A DNA stretch of 64,000 nucleotides from an uncultured Thermoanaerobaculia bacterium (GTDB lineage Bacteria; Acidobacteriota; Thermoanaerobaculia; Multivoradales; Multivoraceae). Where the stretch lies: positions 1 to 64,000 of the forward strand of contig CATOTG010000004.1 of NCBI GenBank assembly GCA_951813015.1. The letters are read 5' to 3'. A model generated the notes under the pieces. The model did not search any database. It was not told the origin of the DNA and was given only the letters and a program-made list of their open reading frames with translations. The number at the start of each line of letters is the position of its first letter. The stretch's first letter is position 1. This document shows positions 18,691 to 27,943 of this stretch, piece after piece. The position numbers were made by a program, and so were the translations under genes.

Positions 18691-21600
18691 CGTAACGGAT
18701 CAGATCCTGGACTTCGGACGGTTGAAGCGTGCTGAGCAGACCGCTCGGCATGGGGGAGAGCGAAGACTCGTCGAGACTCTCGATGTCCTCGCGCGGAATC
18801 GTCTCGATGTGGTTCGGGTCCAGGGGGTTGGAACGGATGCGAATGGAGCGGTCGTCGGCGGAGGCGAGAAGTCCGGAAATGAAGCGGCCGTCGCGGGTCT
18901 CGACCAGGAACGTGCGGTAGTCCTCGGCCACCTCGTCCGAGGGTTCGAGGATTTGCCGCAGCGCATCGAGCGCGGTCAACCGTCCGGAGACGTCGTCCAG
19001 GGCGGGACCGATCTCGCCGCCGGCGCCGCCGAGCTGGTGGCAGGTGGCACAGCCGGTCTCGATGAAGAGACGCCGGCCGCGGGCGAGCTGTTCTTCATCG
19101 GCGGGAGGCGCGGACAACAGTTCGGCGACATCGGCTTCCAGCATGTCGAAGCTCCAGTCGGCGACGAACGTCCGTTGTGGTACGTCGGGCGCCAGGCGCG
19201 GCGCCGCATAACGGGTGACCGCGGCGCCGTCGAGCCGCTCGACCACCCGCATCGTCCCCTTCATCAGGATCCAGTGTCCGGGGAAGGTGCAGACGAAGGG
19301 GTAGAGGCCGGGCGACGTCGGAGCGGTGAAGCTCAGGACCTCCGTGCCGCCCGGCTGGACCAGACCGGTCTTGAACAGGACGAGAGGCGTCTTGGGAACG
19401 TAGCCCGAGGCTTCGGCTGTCGCCGGGTTGCGCTCCGCCTCGGCATCGGCCGCCCGACCCACTTCCTCCAGCGCCCCCGGTCGCGTGACGACGACGTTGT
19501 GGGGCATCACGTCGATGTTCTCGAAGGTGATCTTGACCGGTCCGCCGGCGCGCACGGTGAACTCCTCGAGGTCGAAGAGCATCTGGTGAGGGACCGGCCG
19601 CAGGGTGACGATCGCCGGTCCGAGGTTGACGATTTCCTCGCGCAGGTCGCCAAGGCTCTCGCCGCCGGACCGCTCGATCAGCCGGTCGGCGACCCGGAGC
19701 CCCAGGTCGTGGATGCGGCGGAACCGTGGCGACGCGAGTTCCCGGCGGTCGGCGTTCTCGAGTGCGTTGACGATCCGCGAGGCGAGGGCTTCCTCGCTGC
19801 CCGCCGGGGGCCATGCGTCCGGCGCCTCGGCCGTCAGTTCCCCCAGCCCCTCGAGCGCGGCCAGGCCGATTGCCGGATCGGCGGCCAGGCCGGCCAGCCG
19901 CTCGAAGCTGCGTCCCGCATTCGCGGTGATGCCGGAGAGCGTGCGCACGGCCGCTTCCAGCACCCGTTGCCGGCCCGGTCCGCCGGGGTCGTCGAAGAGC
20001 GAGGAGACGGGGGCCCAGGCGTCACTGCGAAGGGTCGGCGGCAGTTGGTCGACGCCGTGGAGCCAGTCGATCAGTTGATCGGGAGTCGGTCTGCGGGGCA
20101 AAACGCTGCCCCGCGACGCGTCGCCCGTGGCGGCGATCAGGGCCGCGATCGCGCCGCTCCTCACCTTGCGCCTCGCCGCACCGCTGGCGAGGTCCTGGAG
20201 TTCGCGGCGAGACGCCTGAAGCGTCACGGCGTCCTGCTCGAGCAGGTGCAGGACGATCCGGTCCACGGTCTCGGGTTCGGGCGGGTGGACGGCGTCCAGG
20301 CGCTGCAGTTCGCCGACCAGCAGCACGGCGGGCGTGAGCGACAGGAAGCGGCTCGTGCCCGCAGTGAGGTTCGCCAGGGCCTGACGCTGGCGGTCCATGT
20401 CGGCGTCAGCGCGGTGGATGACGGCGCGGTCGGTCAACGAATGCGGTGGCAGCCGCTCCAGTTTCCGGGTCGGCAGCCGGCTCAGCAAGTAGCCGGCTTG
20501 AGCTGGCGACAGGGTGTCGAGGAGCGGCGGTTCGCGCTCCGATTCGAGCGCCGGCAGCCACCAGTCCTCGAGCGTGTCCACCGTTTCGCCGAGAACGTAG
20601 TCGAGGTAGTAGTCCGTTGGGTGGTCGATTGCCTCGAGGGAGGCCAGGGCGGCGGGTTCGGATTCGAGGTAGCTCAGCCCAAGCAGGGCCTCCAGGCGAG
20701 TGCGCGGGAACGGGTCCTCGACCTGGGCGGCCAGAAGCGCCAGGGGATCGTCGAGTTCGCGCCGCCAGAAGCGGGCCACGCGGGTCGCGGCGGCCCGGGC
20801 CCGGGGTTCCGGAGAGTCCAGCATGCGGTTCAGCAGTTCCGGTTCGACGACATTCAGGTTCTGGTAGAGCCAGAGCGCCTCGAGCCGGTGGTGTTCGAGT
20901 TCCGGGTCGGGATCTGCGTCGGCGGCGTTCGAAGCGCTGCGGCCGCGATCGTCGAGTTCCTCCAGCCAGGCGCCGAGTGCGGCCAGCACCTCGCCCCGCG
21001 GGCGCTCGCGCAGTTCGCGGCGGACCCGGTAGCGGGTGCGGTCCTCGTAGCTCTCCAGCAGGCGGATGAGCTCCGGCGCCGTCGCACCGGCGATCTCGGG
21101 CGGCGCCAGCAGCGGCCTGGACTTGTGGCGCACCCGCCAGACGCGGCCATGGTCGTGGTCCCGCCGCTCGTCGCGCAGCGAGTACTGCATGTGGCCGATC
21201 AACGGGTTGAACCAGTCGACCAGGTAGAGCGAGCCGTCCGGCGCGAACTGCAGGTCGACGGGCCGGAAGTTGATGTCCGTCGAGTAGAGGAGGGGCTCGA
21301 CCTCCTCCGAGGTGAAGCCCGAGTCTTCCTCGATCACCCGGTGCTGCTTGATGCCCTGGAAGCCGATCGTGTTGTTGACGAGGAAATTGCCTTGGGCCTC
21401 GTCCGGGAAATGGCGCGAACTGACGATCTCGCAGCCGGAAGTCGGCCGGACGACCGAGGTGAACACCTTCATGCGGCGCCGCTTGGTCGGATACGGGGCG
21501 TTGCCGGTGATCGGTGCGCCGAAGTAGTTCGCGCCGCCGGAGGCGTCGGCGATGAAGTTCTGTCCCCAGCGATCGAAGATGTGCCCCCACGGATTGGCGA

Positions 21601-22441
21601 ACGGATAGGAGACGAAGACCTCGAGCTGGAACCGGTTCGGCTTGTAGCGGAAGACGCCGGCGTCGACCAGCCGCACCGGGCCGTATGGAGTCTCGACCTG
21701 GCTGTGGTGGAAGGTGCCTTCCTGGAAGTAGAGCGCGCCGCCCGGTCCCCAGGTGAAGGCCGAGATCGAGTGGTGGCTGTCCTCGGTGCCGAAGCCGTGG
21801 AGGATGACCTCGTAGCGGTCCGCCACGTCGTCGCCGTCGGTGTCCTCGATGAACATCAGGTTCGGCTGCTGGGCCACGTAGGCGCCGCCGTCGCCGAGCT
21901 CGAAGCCCGTGGGCAGGTGGAGGCCCCGAGCGAAGACCGTGTGGTGATCGGCTCGGCCGTCGCCGTCTCGATCCTCGAGGATCACGATCCTGTCGTCCGG
22001 TTCCTCGTCGGGAAGGCGCTGCGGATAGGACGGCATCGTCGCGACCCAGAGCCGGCCCCTGGAGTCGAAGGTCATGGACACGGGATTGCCGATCGGAAAG
22101 TCCTGCTCCGACGCGAACAGGGAGACCTCGTAACCCTCGGCGACGTGGAGGTTCTCCAGCGCGTACGCGGGATCGAGCGCCTCGTGGCGCGCCGTGCCGC
22201 CCCGGTTCGGTTCCTCGTCGGCGACCTCCTGGGCTGCCGCCGGAAAGACTGCCAGGGCCGCAGCCAGTACGGCGCCGACGGCGATTTGCGCCTCGCCCGG
22301 GGATCCGTCGCCGGGTGCGCCGGCCTGCCATCCGTGCGCCCGCTGACGGGCGCAGGGACGGGTTCGCGGGTGGACGCGGGCGGCGCCACGCGGGTTCTGG
22401 CGTGCATCCGCATGCGGTGGGCGCCCGGCAGCGCGGTTCAT
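18674..22441 (-). CDS. PVC-type beta-propeller / HEAT / cupredoxin / cytochrome c protein
   Basis: 1,255 residues. The ATG at 22441 overlaps the previous stop (ATGA), and no other start lies before the signal peptide (AVGAVLAAALAVFPAAAQE, ~55-72), so the N-terminus is unusually long and contains a REP-like repeat. Domains: a PVC-type propeller (~90-430; GYEVSLFASEQDFPIGNP, RLWVATMPSYPQ), alpha-helical HEAT-like repeats (~430-900), a type-1 copper domain (~960-1080) with ligands in DVMPHNVVV and CTFPGHWILM (His, Cys, His, Met), then a haem-binding CATCHQLGG (~1150) and a last domain ending LQPSEVQDLIRYVL. It is probably a periplasmic electron-transfer enzyme or subunit; substrate unknown. Confidence 0.88.
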   Translation of the reverse strand: MNRAAGRPPHADARQNPRGAARVHPRTRPCARQRAHGWQAGAPGDGSPGEAQIAVGAVLAAALAVFPAAAQEVADEEPNRGGTARHEALDPAYALENLHVAEGYEVSLFASEQDFPIGNPVSMTFDSRGRLWVATMPSYPQRLPDEEPDDRIVILEDRDGDGRADHHTVFARGLHLPTGFELGDGGAYVAQQPNLMFIEDTDGDDVADRYEVILHGFGTEDSHHSISAFTWGPGGALYFQEGTFHHSQVETPYGPVRLVDAGVFRYKPNRFQLEVFVSYPFANPWGHIFDRWGQNFIADASGGANYFGAPITGNAPYPTKRRRMKVFTSVVRPTSGCEIVSSRHFPDEAQGNFLVNNTIGFQGIKQHRVIEEDSGFTSEEVEPLLYSTDINFRPVDLQFAPDGSLYLVDWFNPLIGHMQYSLRDERRDHDHGRVWRVRHKSRPLLAPPEIAGATAPELIRLLESYEDRTRYRVRRELRERPRGEVLAALGAWLEELDDRGRSASNAADADPDPELEHHRLEALWLYQNLNVVEPELLNRMLDSPEPRARAAATRVARFWRRELDDPLALLAAQVEDPFPRTRLEALLGLSYLESEPAALASLEAIDHPTDYYLDYVLGETVDTLEDWWLPALESEREPPLLDTLSPAQAGYLLSRLPTRKLERLPPHSLTDRAVIHRADADMDRQRQALANLTAGTSRFLSLTPAVLLVGELQRLDAVHPPEPETVDRIVLHLLEQDAVTLQASRRELQDLASGAARRKVRSGAIAALIAATGDASRGSVLPRRPTPDQLIDWLHGVDQLPPTLRSDAWAPVSSLFDDPGGPGRQRVLEAAVRTLSGITANAGRSFERLAGLAADPAIGLAALEGLGELTAEAPDAWPPAGSEEALASRIVNALENADRRELASPRFRRIHDLGLRVADRLIERSGGESLGDLREEIVNLGPAIVTLRPVPHQMLFDLEEFTVRAGGPVKITFENIDVMPHNVVVTRPGALEEVGRAADAEAERNPATAEASGYVPKTPLVLFKTGLVQPGGTEVLSFTAPTSPGLYPFVCTFPGHWILMKGTMRVVERLDGAAVTRYAAPRLAPDVPQRTFVADWSFDMLEADVAELLSAPPADEEQLARGRRLFIETGCATCHQLGGAGGEIGPALDDVSGRLTALDALRQILEPSDEVAEDYRTFLVETRDGRFISGLLASADDRSIRIRSNPLDPNHIETIPREDIESLDESSLSPMPSGLLSTLQPSEVQDLIRYVLHSP
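22313..22373. repeat. REP-like dispersed repeat, copy 2 (hairpin)
   Basis: A 61-bp element matching 43439-43499 at about 54 of 61 positions. Its core is a perfect 8-bp inverted repeat, TGCGCCCG (22335-22342), loop CTGA, CGGGCGCA (22347-22354), flanked by GGGTGCGCCGGC and GGTTCGCGG. It lies inside the predicted coding region of the propeller/cytochrome gene, before its signal peptide. Confidence 0.75.
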
Positions 22442-23673
22442 CGGTCGACGCGCTCCAGTCGCCAGGCTTCGCTTGAGCGCGCAAGATCGCGGGCCTCGTC
22501 GTCGAGATCTCCGACCAGTTGATCAAAGCGAACCATCTCCGGCGGGAACGAGTGAACGCCGAAAGGCTCCTTGCGTCCGCCGTAGATGTAGTAGCCGTTC
22601 ACGGCGCGGTAGCGGTCGAAGTGCAGCCGGCTCTTGCGCAGCACCACGCGGCGCAGGCCGTCGCCTGCCTCCACCAGCGCCGTGATCGCCGGCGCCGCCT
22701 GGATGTCGACACGGCCCTGCCCCGCGGGGTCTCGTCGCTGCTCAGCCAGCGCCGTGATCGGCGGCAGGGCCCGGATGTCGACTCCCTTCGCCCAGTCTCC
22801 GTCGCTCGCGGCGGCCAGGGTCTGGTCGCCGCGCCGCAGGGCGTAGTAGCCGGGCGCCAGATCGCGGACGCTGATTCGCAGGCCTGCCGGACTCCCCTCG
22901 GGCCCCGGTGGCAGAACCGGGGGGCGGATCTCAAGTCCCGCACCGCCCCCGGCCGAGGCGACGACCGTTCCAGGCGACGGCGCGCCGAGCGCCTTGAGCA
23001 GCTCGCGGGAGGCGTACCAGTAGCCGGCTTCGTTCAGGTGCACGCCGTTGATTGTCAGGGGCGCCGACTCGCCGGCAAACGCGGCCGCGACTCCGTCGAA
23101 GATGTCGAGGAAGGGCACGCTGTTCTCCGCCGCAACGGCCTCGGCCGCTTCCGCGTAGAGTCGCAGCTCCGCGTTGCGACGTTCGACCGACGCCGCGTCG
23201 AGACCGCGACCGTCCGGGAGGGCCTCCTGGGGTATCGGCGAGACGAGGGCCACCCGCGGTGGCTCGGCGCCGTTGTAGTTCTGCTTCGAGACATGCCGCA
23301 GCAGCCGTCCGAGGTCGTTCCTGAACGCCGGCACGCCCTGGTTCCCGGCGAACGACTCGTTCGCGCCGTAGAACAGGAGGACGATGTCCGCTCCCTGCGC
23401 CTCGAGGTGGCGGTCGACGGCGCCGAAGTCCAGCGGCCGCGGGCGCAGCGCCGCCTCGTCGGCCGACCAGGCGAGGTTGCGCACGGAGAGGTCCAGCTGC
23501 GGGAAGGCGGCCAGCAGCCCGCTCTCGAAGTAGCCGAAGAGCTGGAATCTCTCGGCGAACGTGTTGCCCACCAGGCAGATCCGATCGCCGCGGCGGAGTT
23601 CAAGAGTGGAGGCGTCCGAGGCAGAGGCGCCGGCCGCAACGATGGCGAGCAGGAGGGCGGAGAGCTTCTTCAC
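22438..23673 (-). CDS. SGNH/GDSL-like hydrolase
   Basis: 411 residues with a Sec signal peptide (MKKLSALLLAIVAAGASAS). The SGNH blocks are modified: block I reads GDRICLVGNTFAERF, lacking the usual nucleophile serine in GDS position; block III is FYGANES (G-x-N); block V is NGVHLNEAGY with the His. The missing Ser suggests either a different nucleophile or loss of esterase activity; such proteins often sit beside PVC-type cytochrome genes and may bind carbohydrate. Residues ~240-400 form a second beta-rich region. First gene of a three-gene minus-strand operon, overlapping the next by ATGA. Confidence 0.82.
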   Translation of the reverse strand: MKKLSALLLAIVAAGASASDASTLELRRGDRICLVGNTFAERFQLFGYFESGLLAAFPQLDLSVRNLAWSADEAALRPRPLDFGAVDRHLEAQGADIVLLFYGANESFAGNQGVPAFRNDLGRLLRHVSKQNYNGAEPPRVALVSPIPQEALPDGRGLDAASVERRNAELRLYAEAAEAVAAENSVPFLDIFDGVAAAFAGESAPLTINGVHLNEAGYWYASRELLKALGAPSPGTVVASAGGGAGLEIRPPVLPPGPEGSPAGLRISVRDLAPGYYALRRGDQTLAAASDGDWAKGVDIRALPPITALAEQRRDPAGQGRVDIQAAPAITALVEAGDGLRRVVLRKSRLHFDRYRAVNGYYIYGGRKEPFGVHSFPPEMVRFDQLVGDLDDEARDLARSSEAWRLERVDR

Positions 23674-24051
23674 GCGCAGACCGGCATTCTACCGCGTGGG
23701 TCACCGGTGTGAGGGTCTGGCCATGGCCCCGGCACGCCAGGCCCGAGATCTTCGACCCGGACCAAGGGTCAGGCAAGGAGCTGCCCGGGGCCCGGGGAGC
23801 GGAACCTCCGCGCCGGGTTGAAAGCCCTTCGCGGAGGCACACCGCCTCCTTGAGGCGCCTTGAGCCCGTTCCCTCAAGGCAGGGGCTCCGAAGCGAGCGA
23901 TCGGACCCGGGGAAGGAACGGCTGTCCCCCCGCTCAGCGGGAAGCGGGTTGTCCGGCACGAGATCCTGGCAGCCCGTGGCAGAAGTCCGTGTCGCTCGAA
24001 TGCAGCGCGACTTCTGGCACGGGCTGCTGGCCCTGATCTGGCGCCGAAGCC
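23674..24051. other. Intergenic region with a long inverted repeat
   Basis: No gene is seen in these ~380 bp. Near the right edge there is a 20-bp inverted repeat (23968-23987, GGCAGCCCGTGGCAGAAGTC, against 24009-24028) with two mismatches and a 21-base loop. The right arm and loop (23994-24028) are repeated at 34953-34987. The hairpin lies 24 bp beyond the stop of the minus-strand gene that ends at 24052, so it could act as its transcription terminator, although no T-run follows. Confidence 0.6.
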
Positions 24052-25185
24052 TTAAGGGCAGACGACCGTGAATTCCATCTTGGGACTACTCGTGGGCGTC
24101 TCCTGAGAGTCCAGCTTGACGGCGGGCGTCACCTGGTCCGCCTGGGTTGGATCCATGGTCAGGTTGACCGACACAGGCAGGGAGTGGTTGGCCGTACTGC
24201 TGCAGTAGGTTTCGTCCGCCGCGATGGAGAACGTCGCGGTATCGTTCTCTACCGTGAAGGAAACGCCGCCTTGCGCGGTACCGTCATCGGTGAGTATTGA
24301 TCCCGCCGGGCCGGAACCACCGATCGTCGTGGCGTAGCGGACCCCGGTCAAGTGGTCGGCGGCTCTGGTTGCGGTCATCCCGAATTCCGGGTGTCCGCGC
24401 TTCGGGTTCGAGTCTACTGTGCCTACGTCTCCGTCGCCTGAAGCTGCTGCGGCGGTCGTGTAGTGGCCGCTCCCGTTCATCCACAGGTCGATCACGATCT
24501 CCGCCGTGCCAGACCCGCCGGGCCGGGTGAAGGCGCCCCCGTTCGCAATTTTCGCCATCTGTCCGGTGAAGGCGTTCGTGCTCGTCGCCAGGATCATCGT
24601 GCCACCGTCGCCCAGTGCGCACTCCGAGTTCCGGCGGGTGTAGGTCGTCCCCGACTTGTCGTAGCCGCACTTCCTGAGCCCAGCCATCGGCGGCTCCGGC
24701 AGGATGTTCGGCAGCACGCCGAGGCGTCCGGTCGAAATCTCCTTGAGGAGGACGGCGCCCCTGCCTTCCCTGATCGTCACGCCGGGGCCGGGGTCCGTCA
24801 AGTCAGTCTTGGCGTTGCCCAGGACGTCCTGGTTGACCAAGGGGCCCGTGGCCGAGTCCGTGACGTCGGTGAGCCAGTACCAGCCGCCGTCCTTGACGGG
24901 GCCGATCTGCAGGCGGCTCTCGTCCTCGTTGCAGACGAGCCCGTTGTCCATGAACTGCACCATGACCAGGCCCTGTTCGTCGGGCGCGAGTTCGCCGTGG
25001 TGGGTGACGCCGCCGCAGGCGGCAGTCCAGGCCACCATGTCGGCGCCGTCGACCTCCGCGATGAAACCCCCATTCCCCGTGTAGACGGGAACGTCATGTG
25101 TGCAGGCGTCGCAGGAGACGCTGGTCTGGCCGAAGGCCAGCGCCGGAAGCGCGCCGAAAACCAGCGCGATCGTCATATGCTTCAT
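24052..25185 (-). CDS. Secreted protein of unknown function
   Basis: 377 residues from the ATG at 25185, with AAGGAG 9 bp upstream and a clear signal peptide (MKHMTIALVFGALPALAFGQ). The mature protein opens TSVSCDACTHDVPVYTG, holds about eight cysteines and is rich in Gly, Thr and Asp with many short beta-type segments, as in secreted beta-sandwich proteins. No enzyme motif or known domain is recognised. It is transcribed alone; the next upstream gene is divergent. Codon and base use match the neighbours. It could be a cell-surface or matrix protein. Confidence 0.75.
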   Translation of the reverse strand: MKHMTIALVFGALPALAFGQTSVSCDACTHDVPVYTGNGGFIAEVDGADMVAWTAACGGVTHHGELAPDEQGLVMVQFMDNGLVCNEDESRLQIGPVKDGGWYWLTDVTDSATGPLVNQDVLGNAKTDLTDPGPGVTIREGRGAVLLKEISTGRLGVLPNILPEPPMAGLRKCGYDKSGTTYTRRNSECALGDGGTMILATSTNAFTGQMAKIANGGAFTRPGGSGTAEIVIDLWMNGSGHYTTAAAASGDGDVGTVDSNPKRGHPEFGMTATRAADHLTGVRYATTIGGSGPAGSILTDDGTAQGGVSFTVENDTATFSIAADETYCSSTANHSLPVSVNLTMDPTQADQVTPAVKLDSQETPTSSPKMEFTVVCP

Positions 25186-25611
25186 CAGTTTATTCTCCTT
25201 AAGTGGCCTGAACGGCCGTCCGTTTTGGCTGAGGCTCTCCGAGCCTAGCCCACACAAAGTCGGGCGATCATACAGAGTTCCGGAGACACGTGACGCGACG
25301 CGCCACAGGCAGGAAACCGGTCATGAACGACACCGCGGCCGCGGCCCTTTTCCGGGTGTGCGGACCTGCTGGTTCCCGTCGGGCGCGTCGCCGCGAAGCG
25401 GCGGGCACGAGGCCTCGAGCGTCCCGTCGATCTGTCGGCCTGACCGCCTTTCTTGCCGCCTTCGGCTTCAGCGGATCATACGTTGAAGAGGACGCGCCGC
25501 GCAGCGTCGCTGGCGCGGAGAACCGGAGCGGCGGATCAGGTTGAGGACGGCGAGGGTGCCGGCGCCTTGGGGAAGGTCCGCTGTCACGGACTGGTAAAGT
25601 CGCGAGCGTTG
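25186..25611. other. Divergent intergenic region, no gene seen
   Basis: 426 bp between two divergent gene starts (25185 minus, 25612 plus). It should hold both promoters. On the minus strand a possible -10 (TATGAT, near 25270) is visible without a good -35. Near 25480-25540 the DNA is rich in CGCGC blocks; nothing codes convincingly. Confidence 0.5.
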
Positions 25612-27381
25612 ATGATCGGGCGGCGAAGCGATCGAGCTACCGTGGCGGCTCTGGCCGTCGCGGCCCTGGCCGGCTGCGCGCCGGCGCCGGACGCTCGGGA
25701 CGCTCTCGACGCGCTGTTCGAGGCGGATTGGTCCGCCCGGCTGCGGGAGAGTCCGCAATTCGCGACCAGCGTCGGCGACCACAGCCGCAACAACGAACTG
25801 GCAGACATGAGCCTGGAGGCGATCGAGCGCCGGGTGGAACGGCGGCGTGATCTGCTGCGGCGCTTGGAGGAGATCGACGTCGCCGGTCTCAGTGCGGCGG
25901 ACCGGATCAACGCGCGGATGTTCGAGCGCCAGCTCAGGAGCAGTGTGGAGGGGTTCGAGTTCGGCGGCTACCAGATGCCGCTCAACGCGGACTCCGGCTT
26001 CCACATGGGGTTCGCCCGCATGTACCGCCCGATGCCGTTCCGGACTGCGGACCACTACGATGACTACATCGCCAGGATGCGGGCGATCCCGGCCTACTTC
26101 GAGCAGCAGCAGGAGCACATGCGTGCCGGGATCGACCGTGGCTTCACCCTGCCGCGGGTGACCCTCGAGGGCTACGAGGACACGATCTCCGCCCACATCG
26201 TCGACGAGCCGCAGGACAGCGCCTTCTGGGCGCCCTTCGAGGATCTGTCGTCGTCGTCGTTGGACGAGATGGACCGCGAGCGCATCCTGACGGACGCCGA
26301 AGAGGCGATCACCGAGGCGGTCGTGCCCGCCTACCAGGCGTTCCACGACTTCTTCGTCGGCGAGTACCTGCCGGGCGCCAGGGAAACCGTCGGCGCCTCC
26401 GACCTCCCGGACGGCCAAGCGTACTACGCGGAGCAGGTGCGGTGGTTCACGACGCTCGACGTCACGCCGCAGGAGGTCCACGAGATCGGCCTCGGCGAGG
26501 TCGCCCGGATCCGGGCGGAGATGGCGGAGGTGATCCGGGAGACCGGCTTCGAGGGGTCCTACGCCGAGTTCCTCGAGTTCCTGCGCACCGACCCGCGGTT
26601 CTACCCCGGGACCGCGCAGGAACTGCTGGAGCGGGCCGCCTGGATTGCCAAGAAGATGGACGGGAAGCTGCCGTCGCTGTTCGCGACGTTGCCGCGGGTG
26701 CCCTACACGGTTGAGCCGGTTCCGGCCCACATGGCGCCGAAGTACACCGCCGGCCGCTATGTGTCGGCCCCCTACAACAGCACCCAGCCCGGCATCTACT
26801 GGGTCAACACGTACAACCTGCCTAGCCGGCCGCTCTACGCGCTGGAGGCGCTCACCCTGCACGAGGCGGTGCCGGGTCATCACCTCCAGAACGCGATTGC
26901 GGCCGAGATTGACGCGGGTCCCGAGTTCCGCCGTCACGACTACCTTTCCGCTTTCGGCGAGGGCTGGGGGCTGTACTCCGAGTACCTCGGGCTCGAAGCC
27001 GGCATCTACGAAGACCCTTACAGCAACTTCGGCCGCCTGACCTACGAGATCTGGCGCGCCTGCCGGCTCGTCGTCGACACCGGGGTGCACGCTCTGGGCT
27101 GGACGCGCCAGCAGATGCTCGACTACCTGGCCGAGAACACGGCGCTCTCCCTGCACGAGGTGAGGACCGAGACCGACCGGTACATCAGTTGGCCCGGCCA
27201 GGCGCTGGCCTACAAGATGGGCGAACTGAAGATCCGGGAGCTGCGGGGGAGGGCCGAAGAGGCCCTCGGCGCCGAGTTCGACGTGCGGCAGTTCCACGAC
27301 GCGGTGCTTGCGAACGGCTCGGTTCCCCTGGACGTCCTGGAAGAGTTGATCGACGCCTGGATCGAAGAGCAGAAGCTGTAG
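25612..27381 (+). CDS. DUF885-family lipoprotein (putative metallopeptidase)
   Basis: 589 residues from the ATG at 25612. N-terminal lipoprotein signal with lipobox LAGC (residues ~14-18), so it is probably anchored in the outer or inner membrane. The body is the all-helical DUF885 fold, with the conserved zinc-type motif HEAVPGHH (~420) and the downstream EGWGLYSEYLGLEAG carrying the third acidic residue, plus YISWPGQALAYKMGELKI near the end. These resemble M2/M32-like gluzincins, so peptide hydrolysis is likely but unproven. The stop is 12 bp before the next gene, suggesting co-transcription with the membrane-protein pair. Confidence 0.9.
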   Translation: MIGRRSDRATVAALAVAALAGCAPAPDARDALDALFEADWSARLRESPQFATSVGDHSRNNELADMSLEAIERRVERRRDLLRRLEEIDVAGLSAADRINARMFERQLRSSVEGFEFGGYQMPLNADSGFHMGFARMYRPMPFRTADHYDDYIARMRAIPAYFEQQQEHMRAGIDRGFTLPRVTLEGYEDTISAHIVDEPQDSAFWAPFEDLSSSSLDEMDRERILTDAEEAITEAVVPAYQAFHDFFVGEYLPGARETVGASDLPDGQAYYAEQVRWFTTLDVTPQEVHEIGLGEVARIRAEMAEVIRETGFEGSYAEFLEFLRTDPRFYPGTAQELLERAAWIAKKMDGKLPSLFATLPRVPYTVEPVPAHMAPKYTAGRYVSAPYNSTQPGIYWVNTYNLPSRPLYALEALTLHEAVPGHHLQNAIAAEIDAGPEFRRHDYLSAFGEGWGLYSEYLGLEAGIYEDPYSNFGRLTYEIWRACRLVVDTGVHALGWTRQQMLDYLAENTALSLHEVRTETDRYISWPGQALAYKMGELKIRELRGRAEEALGAEFDVRQFHDAVLANGSVPLDVLEELIDAWIEEQKL

Positions 27382-27393
27382 GGCCTCAAAACG

Positions 27394-27897
27394 TTGGTCG
27401 ACGTACTGATCTGGCTGGAAGAGACGCGCTTCTCGACCTGGATGCGGGAGTCGGGACCCGCGTTCTTCTCGAGCCTGGTCTTTCACTCGATCGGAATGGC
27501 GTTCGTGACCGGCATCCATGTGGCAACGGACCTGCGCATCCTGGGGGTGGCGCCCGGTGTCCCGCGGTCGCTCATGCGGCGCTACACGCCGGTGCTCTGG
27601 GCGAGCCTGGTCGTGGTCACCGTCTCGGGACTGCTGCTGCTCCTGGCGTACCCGGCGAAGGCGCTGACCAATCCGGTCTTCTACTTCAAGCTGGTCGCCA
27701 TCGCGGCCGCCCTCTGGATCATGAGGGCGCTGATGCGCGGGTTGCTCGGGGATTCCCGCCACGACGCGGCGCCGGCGCCCCGGAAGGCGCGGATACTGGC
27801 CGGCGTGTCGCTTGCGCTCTGGGCGGCGGTGATCACCTCGGGTCGCTTCCTGGCCTACACCGCCAAGGTCATGCTGGCATCGCACCTGCTGTACTGA
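27394..27897 (+). CDS. Small four-helix integral membrane protein (DUF6644-like), first of a pair
   Basis: 167 residues starting at TTG 27394, 12 bp after the DUF885 gene. Four hydrophobic helices are visible, for example AFFSSLVFHSIGMAFVTGIH, LWASLVVVTVSGLLLLLAY, LVAIAAALWIMRALM and VSLALWAAVITSGRFLAY. Conserved histidines (FHSIGMAF, TGIHVATDLR) fall at helix ends and could bind haem or metal. The next gene encodes a diverged paralogue with the same helix pattern and the same 'D-L-R-x-L-G-V-A' loop. Function unknown. Confidence 0.8.
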   Translation: MVDVLIWLEETRFSTWMRESGPAFFSSLVFHSIGMAFVTGIHVATDLRILGVAPGVPRSLMRRYTPVLWASLVVVTVSGLLLLLAYPAKALTNPVFYFKLVAIAAALWIMRALMRGLLGDSRHDAAPAPRKARILAGVSLALWAAVITSGRFLAYTAKVMLASHLLY

Positions 27898-27933
27898 GAC
27901 GCGAGTTCTACCGAGACGCGAGTTCGACTGAGA
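27892..27933 (+). repeat. 17-bp tandem repeat over the stop codon
   Basis: TACTGAGACGCGAGTTC (27892-27908, containing the TGA stop of the preceding gene) is followed at once by TACCGAGACGCGAGTTC (27909-27925) and a partial third unit GACTGAGA. It fills the gap before the next gene. Confidence 0.9.
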
Positions 27934-27943
27934 AAGAAGCGCG

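Noticed and set aside
18638..22522. Open frame of ~1,290 codons on the plus strand
   Set aside because: It is the antisense shadow of the propeller/cytochrome gene; GC-rich codons leave the opposite strand open, and its protein has no domain or start signal.
25468..27885. Open frame of ~800 codons on the minus strand
   Set aside because: Antisense of the DUF885 and membrane-protein genes; same shadow composition.
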